From Enterococcus larvae (GTDB lineage: Bacteria; Bacillota; Bacilli; Lactobacillales; Enterococcaceae), in assembly GCF_017830045.1 (NCBI RefSeq), contig NZ_JAEDXU010000009.1, forward strand, positions 124,001 to 188,000: 64,000 bases of DNA. The letters are read 5' to 3'. A model generated the notes under the pieces. The model saw only the letters and a list, made by a program, of their open reading frames with translations, was not told where the DNA came from and ran no database searches. Made by a program: the position numbers and the translations under genes. Positions 35,147 through 46,861 of the stretch are shown here, piece by piece (the first letter of the stretch is position 1; every line of letters begins with the position of its first letter).

Positions 35147-35202
35147 TGAAATGAATTTCATAAACTTGTGCTGTTTTAGAAAAAAATATGAAATGCGTTT
35201 CG
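35147..35202. promoter_or_regulatory. Paired palindromes, probable RpiR operators
   Basis: TGAAATGAATTTCA (35147-35160) and TGAAATGCGTTTCG (35189-35202) share TGAAA-N4-TTTC; their starts are 42 bp apart, four helical turns. They lie upstream of the beta-glucoside PTS gene and downstream of nothing but the phosphatase promoter. The RpiR-family regulator encoded nearby is the natural candidate to bind them. Confidence 0.5.
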
Positions 35203-35218
35203 ACAATGCGCCAAACTA

Positions 35219-35233
35219 TTGGAAACGCTATCT
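35219..35233 (+). promoter_or_regulatory. cre site (CcpA) ahead of the beta-glucoside operon
   Basis: TTGGAAACGCTATCT matches WTGNAANCGNWNNCW at every position. It sits 88 bp before the PTS start, where CcpA would repress the operon in the presence of glucose. Confidence 0.7.
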
Positions 35234-35320
35234 CAGAATGGTAGAGTGCGTATATAAACAGGATTTGAATAACCGGTTAGCTCAAAAATTACTATCTTGT
35301 TCCATTGAAAGGAGAATACC

Positions 35321-37168
35321 ATGAGTAAGAAATACGAAGGATTGGCTCATGACATTGTTGAAAAGCTAGGTGGCAAAGAAAATATTATGGAGGGCTATCA
35401 CTGCCAAACTCGTCTGCGGTTTAAAGTGGCTGATGAATCCAAAATCGATGCGAAAGGGTTGGAAACCTTAGACGGTGTCACAAAATATATCGTTAATGCT
35501 GGAGTACATCAGGTCGTTATTGGCACACATGTAAAAGAGGTGTTTGAAGAAATCGAGAAGAATATTGATGTCGATCCTTCAAAAGAAGTAGCAACTGAAA
35601 AAAAGGGCATTCTCACATCGATTATTGAATTTGTAGCAGGTACATTTCAACCAGTGATTCCGGCCTTGTCTGGAGCTGGAATGGTCAAAGCGGTTTTAGC
35701 TTTATTGGTTGTCTTCCAAGTCATCTCAACAGATTCTCAGACGTATTATTTATTGAACATGTTCGCCGATGGTGTGTTCTTCTTCCTACCGGTGATTTTA
35801 GCTTTTACAGAAGCTCAGAAGCTGAGGTGTAACCCGATTCTTGCGGCTTCTGTTGCAGCGATTATGATGCACCCAAATTGGGGAGCCTTAGTCACAGCAG
35901 GAGATCCAGTGCAATTCTTTGATATTGTTCCATTTACTCTAGCAACTTATACAGGATCAGTGATTCCGATTCTCTTGGTAATCTTTGTACAATCTTATGT
36001 AGAAAAATTCTTAAATCGAGTCATCCCTAAATCTGTAGAACTTGTATTTGTTCCGATGTTGACCTTCTTGGTTATGGGAACGTTGGCCTTCTCAGTGTTG
36101 GGACCAATCGGAAGTATTATTGGCGGTTATCTTGCAGCGTTCTTTACATTCTTAAGTGTTAATGCAAGCTGGGTTCCGGCTGTTCTAATTGGTGGCTTCT
36201 TACCGATCATGGTAATGTTCGGATTGCATAATGGGGTAGCTCCACTGGGTGTTATGCAGATGGCCGAGCTTGGCTATGATAGTATTTTCGGTCCGGGTTG
36301 TGTATGCTCAAATATTGCTCAAGCGACAGCTTCTGCAGTGGTGGCATTTAGAACTAAAGACAAAAAATTGCGTCAGGTAGCAACTTCAGGTTCAATTACT
36401 GCTTATATGGGTATTACAGAGCCAGCATTATATGGAGTCAATCTGCCGAAAAAATACCCGCTGGTTTCTGCCATGATTGGTGGAGGTTTAGGCGGTTTAT
36501 ACGCTGGATTGACCAACACTCACCGATTTGCAACGGGTTCATCAGGGCTTCCTGCAATTTTGCTTTATATTGGCGATGACACGATGCGATTCTTTTGGAA
36601 TATTGTCATTGCACTAATAATCTCAGCAGTATCAACGGCTATATTGACCTATATTTTGAGCTTCAGATTCGAAAAAGATGAGATCATTCCTGAAATGAAG
36701 GAAGTTATTTTAGAAGACACACTAGTCATCAGTCCTATCAAAGGGAAGGTTATTCCATTGAGTGAGGTTCATGATGAAGCATTCGCATCAGAGGCACTTG
36801 GAAAAGGCTTTGCGATCGATCCGACAGAAGGGAAAGTAGTAGCACCCTTTGATGGAAAAGTGGTCGCAGTTTTTCCGACGAAGCATGCGATTGGATTGGT
36901 TTCTGAAACAGGTATAGAAATTCTGATTCATGTAGGACTAAACACAGTGGAGCTGAAGGGTCAGTATTTTGATACCTTGGTTGAAGCGGGGCAAACGATA
37001 AAAAGAGGACAAGTCCTGTTAAACTTTGATATCGAAAAAATTCAAGCGGCCGGCTATGAAACACAAGTTCCAATCGTTGTAACAAATACGCCACAATATT
37101 CTTCGATTGAAACAATAGCCACTGGTCAAACAGACTGTAATGAGGATATTTTAGCAGTTAAAGTGTAA
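35321..37168 (+). CDS. Beta-glucoside PTS transporter EIIBCA
   Basis: A 615-residue three-domain permease. EIIB is at the N terminus with Cys28 in YHCQTRLRF (usually HCATRLRF; here Gln replaces Ala), EIIC spans about 110-460 with ten hydrophobic segments, and EIIA is C-terminal with phospho-His537 in ILIHVGLNTV. It takes up and phosphorylates aryl- or beta-glucosides such as cellobiose-type sugars. The partner 6-phospho-beta-glucosidase starts 62 bp later. AAAGGAG precedes ATG 35321; cre and palindromic sites lie upstream. Confidence 0.93.
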   Translation: MSKKYEGLAHDIVEKLGGKENIMEGYHCQTRLRFKVADESKIDAKGLETLDGVTKYIVNAGVHQVVIGTHVKEVFEEIEKNIDVDPSKEVATEKKGILTSIIEFVAGTFQPVIPALSGAGMVKAVLALLVVFQVISTDSQTYYLLNMFADGVFFFLPVILAFTEAQKLRCNPILAASVAAIMMHPNWGALVTAGDPVQFFDIVPFTLATYTGSVIPILLVIFVQSYVEKFLNRVIPKSVELVFVPMLTFLVMGTLAFSVLGPIGSIIGGYLAAFFTFLSVNASWVPAVLIGGFLPIMVMFGLHNGVAPLGVMQMAELGYDSIFGPGCVCSNIAQATASAVVAFRTKDKKLRQVATSGSITAYMGITEPALYGVNLPKKYPLVSAMIGGGLGGLYAGLTNTHRFATGSSGLPAILLYIGDDTMRFFWNIVIALIISAVSTAILTYILSFRFEKDEIIPEMKEVILEDTLVISPIKGKVIPLSEVHDEAFASEALGKGFAIDPTEGKVVAPFDGKVVAVFPTKHAIGLVSETGIEILIHVGLNTVELKGQYFDTLVEAGQTIKRGQVLLNFDIEKIQAAGYETQVPIVVTNTPQYSSIETIATGQTDCNEDILAVKV

Positions 37169-37218
37169 ATACGATTCTCTAGCTTTTGCGGAAGAAGTAA
37201 ATTAGAGAAGATTTCTAA

Positions 37219-38658
<1,440 letters not shown>

Positions 38659-38700
38659 AATTTATGCAGCAAGTATAGACAATGTACTTAATTGATTTTT

Positions 38701-38738
38701 CAACAAAAAGAATGGCTATGTCCATTCTTTTTGTTGTA
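38701..38738 (+). terminator. Terminator of the beta-glucoside operon
   Basis: A perfect 15-bp stem (CAACAAAAAGAATGG / CCATTCTTTTTGTTG) with a six-base loop. Confidence 0.85.
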
Positions 38739-38764
38739 TTCATTAAAAGTAGGAGGAATATTAC

Positions 38765-39364
38765 TTGGAAAAAACACTGTATTTGGTTCGGCATGGACAA
38801 ACATTATTTAATGTTCAAGAAAAAATTCAAGGATGGTGTGATTCCCCGTTGACTCAACAGGGAATCGATCAAGCAAAAACAGCAAAGAAGTATTTTCAAG
38901 CAAGATCGGTTGAATTTGATCAATGCTTTACATCAACATCGGAGCGAGCAATCGATACCTTAGAGTATATTACTGATCGTCCTTATATTCGCTTAAAAGG
39001 GCTGAAAGAATGGAATTTTGGTTGTTTGGAAGGAGAAAGTGCAGTTGTTACTCCACCATTGCCATTCAGAGATTTTTTTGTAGCGTATGGAGGAGAGTCA
39101 GAAGAGACGTTTCAAAAGCGAACAGCGAAAACTTGTGAAGAGCTGCTTCAAAATAAAGGAAAAACATTTCTGGCAGTTACCCATGGTGCATTTTGCGCTA
39201 GATTCAGAGCTTATTGGAATGAATCCAGTATTCCAGAGTTGAGGCTGGTAAATTCGAAACAAACGATAGGCAATTGTTGTATCTTTAAATACAGATATAG
39301 TCAATCGACCTTTCGCTTAGTCGAAATTGTATCTCACAAGCAACAAAAAACCTTTTTATCTTGA
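38765..39364 (+). CDS. Histidine phosphatase family protein (second paralog)
   Basis: A 199-residue phosphatase with LVRHGQTLFN (phospho-His), TSTSERAIDTLEYI and AVTHGAFC (second His). The start is TTG 38765, with AGGAGGAA well placed before it. It is a paralog of the protein at 34485-35078 (shared CDSPLT, LKE-NFG-EGE). It lies just after the beta-glucoside terminator, so expression needs read-through or a promoter inside the 100-bp gap. Substrate unknown. Confidence 0.87.
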   Translation: MEKTLYLVRHGQTLFNVQEKIQGWCDSPLTQQGIDQAKTAKKYFQARSVEFDQCFTSTSERAIDTLEYITDRPYIRLKGLKEWNFGCLEGESAVVTPPLPFRDFFVAYGGESEETFQKRTAKTCEELLQNKGKTFLAVTHGAFCARFRAYWNESSIPELRLVNSKQTIGNCCIFKYRYSQSTFRLVEIVSHKQQKTFLS

Positions 39365-39469
39365 GGAAAGACTAGCTGAAAAAAGAATACTTGCAAAATT
39401 GAGTAGAGTATCTTGACTTAGAGTTGAGTTTAAGGAGTACGATGGATATAAATGAGGGGTGGAAATAGA

Positions 39470-40324
39470 ATGGAAAAATTTAATCAACAGTTATTTACCG
39501 GTGAGAGAGCGCTATTTAAAGCCAATCAATTAGAGATCAGTCATTCGGTCTTTGCCGACGGTGAATCACCATTAAAGGAAAGCGCCAATCTAAAATTGGA
39601 CTATGATATTTTTAGATGGAAATACCCATTATGGTATTCGGACCATATTATAGCTGATAAAATTACTTTCGTTGATACGGCAAGGTCTGGTATCTGGTAT
39701 ACAAATGACATTACGATAACAAACAGTTTGATCCAAGCTCCGAAGACATTTAGAAGAAGCTCAAAGATTACGCTGGTGGATGTAGAACTACCCAATGCTG
39801 AAGAAACCTTGTGGAATTGTAAAGAAATAAGAATGGAGAATATTACTGTAAAGGGTGATTATTTTGGCATGAACAGTGAAGATATTGATATCAAAAATCT
39901 TACTCTTTCCGGGAACTACGCGTTTGACGGAGCTAGGGATGTCTATGTTACGGATGCCAGAATTATTTCAAAGGATGCCTTTTGGAATTGTGAGAATGTG
40001 ACAATTGAAGATTCAACTATCGTTGGCGAATATTTTGGCTGGAATTCAAAAAGTGTGACATTGATCAATTGTACGATTGAGAGCAATCAAGGCTTTTGTT
40101 ATATGAAGCATTTAAAAATGGTTGACTGTATATTGATAAATACTAATTTAGCATTTGAGTATTCTACTGTTGATATTAAGATCAATAGTAGAGTTGACAG
40201 CATTAAAAATCCATTATTGGGCTTGATAGAAGCAGACGAAATAAAGGAAATGATCTTTGATGATCCAGAGATTCAAAGTGAAAATACTGTGATAAACTTA
40301 AAAAAAATAAAAGAGGTCATATGA
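39470..40324 (+). CDS. DUF3737 family protein, right-handed repeat fold
   Basis: A 284-residue protein that I can place only as DUF3737. It is built of short repeating units (FWNCENVTIEDSTIVGEYFG, LWNCKEIRMENITVKGDYFG, and similar) with alternating beta strands and turns, the pattern of a beta-helix like that in pectate lyases and adhesins, but no catalytic signature. No signal peptide. GAGGGGTGG supports ATG 39470 over ATG 39452. The aminotransferase gene follows 18 bp on, so they are probably co-transcribed. Confidence 0.75.
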   Translation: MEKFNQQLFTGERALFKANQLEISHSVFADGESPLKESANLKLDYDIFRWKYPLWYSDHIIADKITFVDTARSGIWYTNDITITNSLIQAPKTFRRSSKITLVDVELPNAEETLWNCKEIRMENITVKGDYFGMNSEDIDIKNLTLSGNYAFDGARDVYVTDARIISKDAFWNCENVTIEDSTIVGEYFGWNSKSVTLINCTIESNQGFCYMKHLKMVDCILINTNLAFEYSTVDIKINSRVDSIKNPLLGLIEADEIKEMIFDDPEIQSENTVINLKKIKEVI

Positions 40325-40342
40325 TTAGAGGTGGTGTATAGT

Positions 40343-41518
40343 GTGAGCTACAATTTTGATGAACGATTAGATAGAAGAAATTCGAACGGCTATAAGTGGC
40401 AAGTAGGAGATGATGAGCTGCCGATGTGGGTCGCAGACATGGATTTTCGCGTAGCACCGGAAATTATCCAGACACTTGAGAAACGGATTGCTCAGGATGC
40501 ATTTGGCTATAATATTGTATCTGAGGATTTTCAAGCAAGTATAGTAGACTGGTGGCAAAAAAGACATCAGTTCAAGATGAAGCAGGATTGGATTCTTTTT
40601 TGTACAGGAGTTGTTCCCGCCATTTCCTCTATTGTTAGAAAAATGACCCGACCAAATGAAAATATTGTAATATTGACACCTGTATACAACATTTTCTTTA
40701 ACTCGATCATTAATAATGAGCGAAGGGTCTTGCCTTCCGAAATGAATTATCAAAATAATCGTTATGAAGTAAATTTTGTTGACTTGGAAGAAAAGTTAGC
40801 TAGAGCTGAAACAACAATGCTCATTTTTTGTAATCCACATAACCCGATTGGGAAGGTATGGGATCTGGAAACGTTAATACTCATAGGAGAGATGTGTATC
40901 AAATATGGGGTTTTATTACTTAGCGATGAAATACATTGTGACCTCACTCATGACTTAACAACGTATATTCCTTTTGCTTCTGTATCTGAAAAAATCGCTC
41001 AGAATACAATTACCTGTATTTCTGCTACAAAAGCGTTTAACCTCGCTGGCATACAAACATCTGCAATCATTGTTCCAGATCCTGAGCTGAGAAAAAGAGT
41101 TGAACGGGGAATTAATACAGATGAAGTTGCAGAACCTAATAGTTTTGCAATCCAAGCAACTGTTTCTGCTTTCAGCAATGGTGAAGGTTGGCTTGAAGAG
41201 TTGAATCTCTACTTAAAGAACAATAGAAATTTTTTAGAAAATTTTATTCAAAAAGATTTAAGCGAAATTGTTGTTGTTCATTCTGAAGCCACATATTTGG
41301 CTTGGTTGGATTGTAGCTCTATCACAAATAATACGAAGGTCTTGTGCCAATTCATTCGGGAAAAGACCGGCTTGTATCTTTCAGAAGGAGATCTATTTGG
41401 GGGAAACGGTCATCAATTTGTCAGGTTGAACTATGCTTGTCCTCTGTCTTTGCTGAAGGATGGTCTACAACGCTTAAAAAAAGGAATTCATATGTATGCT
41501 GAGGCAAAAGGAGATTGA
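40343..41518 (+). CDS. MalY/PatB-type PLP aminotransferase (cystathionine beta-lyase)
   Basis: A 391-residue fold-type I PLP enzyme. The cofactor lysine is in CISATKAFNLAG, with LPMWVADMDF near the start, FCNPHNPIGKVW and LLSDEIHCDL, and FVRLNYACPL near the end. MalY/PatB enzymes cleave cystathionine or other sulfur amino acids, and MalY also represses maltose genes. Start is GTG 40343, eight bases after AGAGGTGG; GTG 40331 overlaps that site. It shares a short operon with the DUF3737 gene. Confidence 0.9.
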   Translation: MSYNFDERLDRRNSNGYKWQVGDDELPMWVADMDFRVAPEIIQTLEKRIAQDAFGYNIVSEDFQASIVDWWQKRHQFKMKQDWILFCTGVVPAISSIVRKMTRPNENIVILTPVYNIFFNSIINNERRVLPSEMNYQNNRYEVNFVDLEEKLARAETTMLIFCNPHNPIGKVWDLETLILIGEMCIKYGVLLLSDEIHCDLTHDLTTYIPFASVSEKIAQNTITCISATKAFNLAGIQTSAIIVPDPELRKRVERGINTDEVAEPNSFAIQATVSAFSNGEGWLEELNLYLKNNRNFLENFIQKDLSEIVVVHSEATYLAWLDCSSITNNTKVLCQFIREKTGLYLSEGDLFGGNGHQFVRLNYACPLSLLKDGLQRLKKGIHMYAEAKGD

Positions 41519-41657
41519 AAAAAACTTAGGGTAATAGGAAGTTAGTGTGTATCCAAGCAATTGATTTATATTGTTTATTGAGAACAGAAAGGTTGATTGA
41601 CACAGTTCAATAAGCTCTAAAGAAGTACTTAAATAATAAGCAAGGGATTGAAATAGA

Positions 41658-42641
<984 letters not shown>

Positions 42642-42915
42642 ATTTTCAATAAATAGCTTTTACGAATATTCGGGAAAAAATTTTATAATCTATTTTAGCT
42701 GTGAACTGCCAGCAATCCTATTTGTGTGGCCGAAAAGAAACTGAATAGGGCTTTGAACTTCCTCAGAAAAGTCAAAAAAATTATTATCGAACCAAGAATC
42801 AAATTGGATGAATGAAACGTATGATTTGAAATAGCGTTTACGCACATGTTAGCTAATTAATAAGGAAATCGTCATCAATTATTATGCGATTAATATTTGA
42901 AAGGAGAATATACAA

Positions 42916-43773
42916 ATGATTTTACAAGAAAATTATACATTAAATAATGATATCAAAATTCCTAAAGTAGGATTTGGTACATGGATGATCGATGATGAAG
43001 CAGTTGCTCAAGCTGTCAAGGAGGCATTGGAAATCGGCTATCGTCATATTGATACTGCACAGGCGTATGGGAATGAACGTGGGGTTGGAGAAGCCATTCG
43101 ATCATCTGAACTTGAAAGATCAGAAATCTTTTTGACCAGTAAAATAGCCGCTGAACACAAAACCTATGAATCAGCTGCGCAATCAATTGATGAGTCCTTG
43201 GAAAAATTAGGATTGGATGTCATTGATTTGATGATCATTCACGCACCACAGCCGTGGCATGAATTCAGAGAAGCAGATTATGATAGCGGAAATGTTACAG
43301 TATGGCATGCTTTAGAAGACGCATATAAAGCAGGAAAAGTTCGAGCAATCGGACTTTCAAACTTCAATCAGCATGATATAGAAAATATTTTGCAACATGC
43401 TACGATAAAACCAGCAGTCAATCAGATTTTAGCACATATTTCAAATACACCTTTCGAGTTGATTGAGTATTGCAAGGAAAATGATATCTTGGTCGAGGCT
43501 TATTCACCCATGGGGCACGGAGAGCTACTAAAAAATCAGGAAATAAAGAAGATAGCGGAGAAATATCAAGTCAGCATTCCTCAGTTAGCGATTCGTTATT
43601 GTTTAGAGCTTGGACTACTACCGTTACCAAAATCAGCTAACAAAGCCCACATTCAAACTAACGGAGAGTTGGATTTTAAGATTTCAAAAGAAGATGTTGA
43701 TACCTTGAGTGCTATTGATGTTATTGAGAACTATGGGGAATCTAGCGGTTTTCCGGTTTACAATAAAAAATAG
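42916..43773 (+). CDS. Aldo/keto reductase, 2,5-diketogluconate reductase type
   Basis: A 285-residue aldo/keto reductase distinct from the one upstream. It has KVGFGTWM, HIDTAQAYGNERGVGEAI (Asp/Tyr), LTSKI (Lys), LMIIHAPQPW (His) and GLSNFNQHDI, the classic small AKR5-like layout, ending LPLPKSANKAHI. It reduces carbonyls with NADPH; no substrate is evident. Its own AAAGGAG and a 274-bp gap before it suggest independent transcription, and a terminator follows. Confidence 0.88.
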   Translation: MILQENYTLNNDIKIPKVGFGTWMIDDEAVAQAVKEALEIGYRHIDTAQAYGNERGVGEAIRSSELERSEIFLTSKIAAEHKTYESAAQSIDESLEKLGLDVIDLMIIHAPQPWHEFREADYDSGNVTVWHALEDAYKAGKVRAIGLSNFNQHDIENILQHATIKPAVNQILAHISNTPFELIEYCKENDILVEAYSPMGHGELLKNQEIKKIAEKYQVSIPQLAIRYCLELGLLPLPKSANKAHIQTNGELDFKISKEDVDTLSAIDVIENYGESSGFPVYNKK

Positions 43774-43930
43774 CGGCTTTCACAACACTATTTTAGTATT
43801 ATTTCTCCTATGAAATACTTTGGCGTGTCTTTCATTATCTGGCTTAGATTCTAGCTATCAGTAACAATGAAAACTTGAAGTAAAAGTAGAACATATGAGG
43901 TAAGAATTTTTCCGTCGCATAATCGATTTT

Positions 43931-43967
43931 AAGGGGTCTGGTGCTAGCGTGTCAGATCCTTTTTGTA
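43931..43967 (+). terminator. Terminator after the second aldo/keto reductase
   Basis: GGGGTCTG pairs with CAGATCC around GTGCTAGCGTGT, followed by TTTTT. Confidence 0.75.
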
Positions 43968-44013
43968 TGTTATGGAAAGAGGTTGGGGTCAACTACTTAG
44001 CGAAACAAAGTAG

Positions 44014-44068
44014 TTGATTTTCTCGGTACTTCGTATTATTATATAGTGGTACTAGATAATACTAAGTA
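44014..44068 (+). promoter_or_regulatory. Promoter and overlapping inverted repeat of the ABC/PadR operon
   Basis: TTGATT (44014-44019) and TATTAT (44037-44042) are 17 bases apart. The inverted repeat TACTTCGTATTAT (44027-44039) / ATAATACTAAGTA (44056-44068), 12 of 13 pairs, covers the -10. A second dyad TCAACTACTT / AAGTAGTTGA (43989-44016) lies just upstream. The PadR regulator in this operon is the likely ligand, giving autoregulation. Confidence 0.6.
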
Positions 44069-44085
44069 GAGAGAAGTGAAATCGA

Positions 44086-45003
44086 ATGAATTATGCAGTG
44101 GAAGTCAATCATTTAGAGAAATCATTTGCTGATTTTTCAGTGATCAAAGATGTTAGTTTCAGTGTCCCTTTTGGAAAGGTCTTTGCTTTATTAGGAACAA
44201 ATGGCGCTGGTAAGACGACTATCATTAGAATGTTGACGACTTTATTGAAAGCAGATAGCGGACAAATCAAAGTTGCCGGATACGATAGTACAAATGAGAG
44301 CAAGGAAGTACGCAATGCGATCAGTCTAACCGGACAAACTGCATCTGTAGATGAAATACTGACAGGAAGAGAAAATCTGATACTGATTGGAAACTTACGG
44401 CATCAAAATGAAGCACAAAAGATTCAGGAGCTATTAGAACGGTTTGATTTGATCGATGCAGCAGACCGTCCAGTCCAAACTTATTCAGGCGGGATGAAGC
44501 GAAAACTCGATTTGGCTATGAGCTTATTGGGGAATCCCAAAATCCTTTTTCTGGATGAACCCACAACGGGATTAGACCCTCAGGCAAGAGCAACAATGTG
44601 GCAAGTCATTCAAGAAATAAAAGCAACTGGTGTAACCATTTTTTTGACGACTCAATATTTGGAAGAAGCGGATCAACTAGCAGATCAAGTAGCTATCTTG
44701 AATCATGGAAAAATAGCTGTTCAGGGAAGTCTGGCTGAGGTGAAGACGCACCTGCCTCAAGGACAGTTGGAATTGACATTTTTGCATAAAGAAGACTTGC
44801 AAAAGGCACTGACGCTGATCGGCGGTGTGGCAAATGAAGAAGCATTGACGCTGACAGTCGTCACTGATAATCAAGTAGCAGAAACTACTAAGCTATTGAA
44901 TGAGCTGCAGCAGGCACAAATTATTATCAGTCAGTTTGAGCAGAAGCAGCCAACATTAAATGATGTATTTTTTGATATCATCGAAAAAGAAAGAGGGAAG
45001 TAA
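44086..45003 (+). CDS. ABC exporter ATP-binding protein (DrrA type)
   Basis: A 305-residue ATPase with Walker A LGTNGAGKTT, signature YSGGMKRKLD, Walker B ILFLDEPTTGLDPQA and H-loop TTQYLEEAD. The GTN, GMKRK and TTQYLEEAD forms are those of the DrrA/daunorubicin-resistance group; the C-terminal extension (about 220-305) is also typical. It energises export through the permease encoded right after it. One base separates its stop from the permease start. Confidence 0.92.
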   Translation: MNYAVEVNHLEKSFADFSVIKDVSFSVPFGKVFALLGTNGAGKTTIIRMLTTLLKADSGQIKVAGYDSTNESKEVRNAISLTGQTASVDEILTGRENLILIGNLRHQNEAQKIQELLERFDLIDAADRPVQTYSGGMKRKLDLAMSLLGNPKILFLDEPTTGLDPQARATMWQVIQEIKATGVTIFLTTQYLEEADQLADQVAILNHGKIAVQGSLAEVKTHLPQGQLELTFLHKEDLQKALTLIGGVANEEALTLTVVTDNQVAETTKLLNELQQAQIIISQFEQKQPTLNDVFFDIIEKERGK

Positions 45004-45004
45004 C

Positions 45005-45763
45005 ATGACAATCTTACAAGATTCATGGTTTTTGACTGGGAGAATGATGAAGCATATGACCCGAAGTGTTGATACGATTATTTCGGTTGTTGTGATGCCA
45101 ATCATGGTCATGCTGGCATTTGTTTACATTTTTGGTGGCGCAATGTCCATCCCACAAGAATCGTATAAAGGATTCATTTTGCCGGCAATCTTATTGTTTA
45201 CAATTGCCAGTGGTGTTGGCTATACAGCTTTTCGATTAAATGATGATGTAAAGAATGGTGTCTTTGATCGATTTAATTCAATGCCAATTTCGAGAGTGGC
45301 GGTATTGAATGGTCATGTGTTCACAAGTGTGCTATTCAATTTCATTTCAACAATCTTTGTTTTGCTAGTGGGTATCTTGATTGGATTTCGTCCTCAAGCT
45401 GATTTGTTGGAATGGTTAGCAGTGATCGTCCTGATTTTACTGACAAATTATGCCTTATCCTGGATTGCTGTATTTTTCGGTTTGATTGCTAAAAGCAATG
45501 AGTCAGCCAGTGTTTTTTCCTACCTGTTATTAGGCTTACTATTCATCAGCTCAGGATTTGTACCTACAGAAACATTACCAAAGGTATTACGTGGATTCGC
45601 AGATCACCAGCCAATGACCTCGATTATTAATAGCTTGCGAATGCTTTTGACTGATGGCACATTTTCTCAAGAGTTTATCATAGCGCTAATCTGGTTAATA
45701 GGGATCACAGTGATTTTTCAATATTTAGCTCTACGCTTTTACTACAAAAAAATGCTTAAATGA
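45005..45763 (+). CDS. ABC-2 type exporter permease (DrrB type)
   Basis: A 252-residue membrane protein with six hydrophobic segments. It contains FNSMPISRVAVLNGHVF and LLFISSGFVPTETLPK, motifs of the ABC-2 DrrB group. It forms the channel driven by the preceding ATPase, exporting a drug-like or lipid substrate. ATG 45005 follows GAGGGAAG; the frame extends upstream into the ATPase gene but is not used. Confidence 0.9.
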   Translation: MTILQDSWFLTGRMMKHMTRSVDTIISVVVMPIMVMLAFVYIFGGAMSIPQESYKGFILPAILLFTIASGVGYTAFRLNDDVKNGVFDRFNSMPISRVAVLNGHVFTSVLFNFISTIFVLLVGILIGFRPQADLLEWLAVIVLILLTNYALSWIAVFFGLIAKSNESASVFSYLLLGLLFISSGFVPTETLPKVLRGFADHQPMTSIINSLRMLLTDGTFSQEFIIALIWLIGITVIFQYLALRFYYKKMLK

Positions 45764-45825
45764 TTGATTTAGAACGAGTTTCTTGAGAGAATTGGTAAAA
45801 CAGCGAAGAAAGGTGATTAATCAAC

Positions 45826-46161
45826 GTGGACGGTATTACAGAAATGCTCAAAGGTGTTTTGGAGGGCATGATTTTAGAAATCATCGATCAGAAGGAAACC
45901 TATGGCTATGAAATAACGAAGAACTTACAGAGCTATGGGTTTGATGATATTGCAGAAGGAACGGTTTATACGATTTTACTAAGACTGGAAAAGAAAGGGC
46001 TTGTTGATGTGACTAAAAAGAAATCAAGTGTTGGCCCATTAAGAAAATTTTATACATTAAATGAGGAAGGTCGAACGGAGCTTGTACTTTTTTGGAAGCG
46101 TTGGGCATTTGTTTCACAGCAAATTGAAAAATTAAAGGAGACCAAACGAAATGAATCTTAA
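45826..46161 (+). CDS. PadR-family transcriptional regulator
   Basis: A 111-residue winged-helix protein: EMLKGVLEGMILEIID leads into YGYEITKNLQSYGF and the wing segment GTVYTILLRLEKKGLV, ending FYTLNEEGRTEL. PadR proteins repress detoxification and efflux genes and are released by the toxic compound. The start is GTG 45826 with AAAGGTG before it. It sits between the exporter genes and the DUF1048 gene, overlapping the latter by 11 bp. Confidence 0.9.
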   Translation: MDGITEMLKGVLEGMILEIIDQKETYGYEITKNLQSYGFDDIAEGTVYTILLRLEKKGLVDVTKKKSSVGPLRKFYTLNEEGRTELVLFWKRWAFVSQQIEKLKETKRNES

Positions 46162-46507
46162 CTTTATGGACTATTTCAAACAAGTCAAAATAGATAAAAA
46201 GAAATACAGAGAAAAAATGGAAGAAATGAAGCAACTGCCGAAGGACTACCAAGTCGTTTATGATGAAATTCAAAAATTTGTTTGGCAATTTTCAGCAGGA
46301 GATGGAATGGACATGTTGAATGCTCTGTATAATTTAATTGAGTTCTTTGAAGAAGGAGCAGAAAACAATGTTCCTGCTTTAGAGCTGGTTGGAAATGATG
46401 TCGGAGAATTCGCGGAAACCATGTTACGAGAAGTGCAGGCAAAAACGCAGATGAATGAATTGAAGAGAAAAGTCAACGAGCGGGTGAAAAGACGACTTGC
46501 TGAATAG
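46151..46507 (+). CDS. DUF1048 family protein
   Basis: A 118-residue, all-helical, charged protein of the DUF1048 family, whose genes regularly follow PadR genes in Firmicutes. It begins MDYFKQVKIDKKKYREKMEE and has KQLPKDYQVVYDEIQKF and WQFSAGDGMDML. The role is unknown; the constant pairing suggests it works with the regulator or the exporter. Last gene of this operon. Confidence 0.83.
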   Translation: MNLNFMDYFKQVKIDKKKYREKMEEMKQLPKDYQVVYDEIQKFVWQFSAGDGMDMLNALYNLIEFFEEGAENNVPALELVGNDVGEFAETMLREVQAKTQMNELKRKVNERVKRRLAE

Positions 46508-46595
46508 AAGACCCTGATTTAGAATCGGAAAATAGGTGTTTGATTTTCAGAAAGGATAGCTTTCTTTCCGCGGTTTATTCGAATTTATGTGCAAT

Positions 46596-46637
46596 ACGAG
46601 TCTGGGAATTTGCTTATGTCCTAGACTCGTTTTTTTA
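46596..46637 (+). terminator. Terminator of the ABC/PadR operon
   Basis: ACGAGTCTGGG pairs with CCTAGACTCGT (one wobble) and is followed by a seven-T run. The remaining ~350 bases hold the control region of the next operon and no convincing gene. Confidence 0.85.
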
Positions 46638-46861
46638 TACTCTAATCTGGAGAGAAACGGTAAACACTCAACGAGTTCTCTCTAGCTATCTTGCTTTTTT
46701 TGTTAGTTTCTCTGACGATTCCTGCATTTAGAGTCTCTTAACATTATTTCACTCAAAAACACATGTTAGCTTGAAAACTGATCAGAGTTTGAAAAGCGGA
46801 TGGGGATGTAGTAAGTAAAATTACGACCATGATAGGAAGGAGGAAGTCTGTTCTACTGAAA

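Noticed and set aside
46540-46731. 63-codon open frame after the DUF1048 gene
   Set aside because: It runs through the operon terminator at 46596-46637, has no ribosome site and its composition is irregular.
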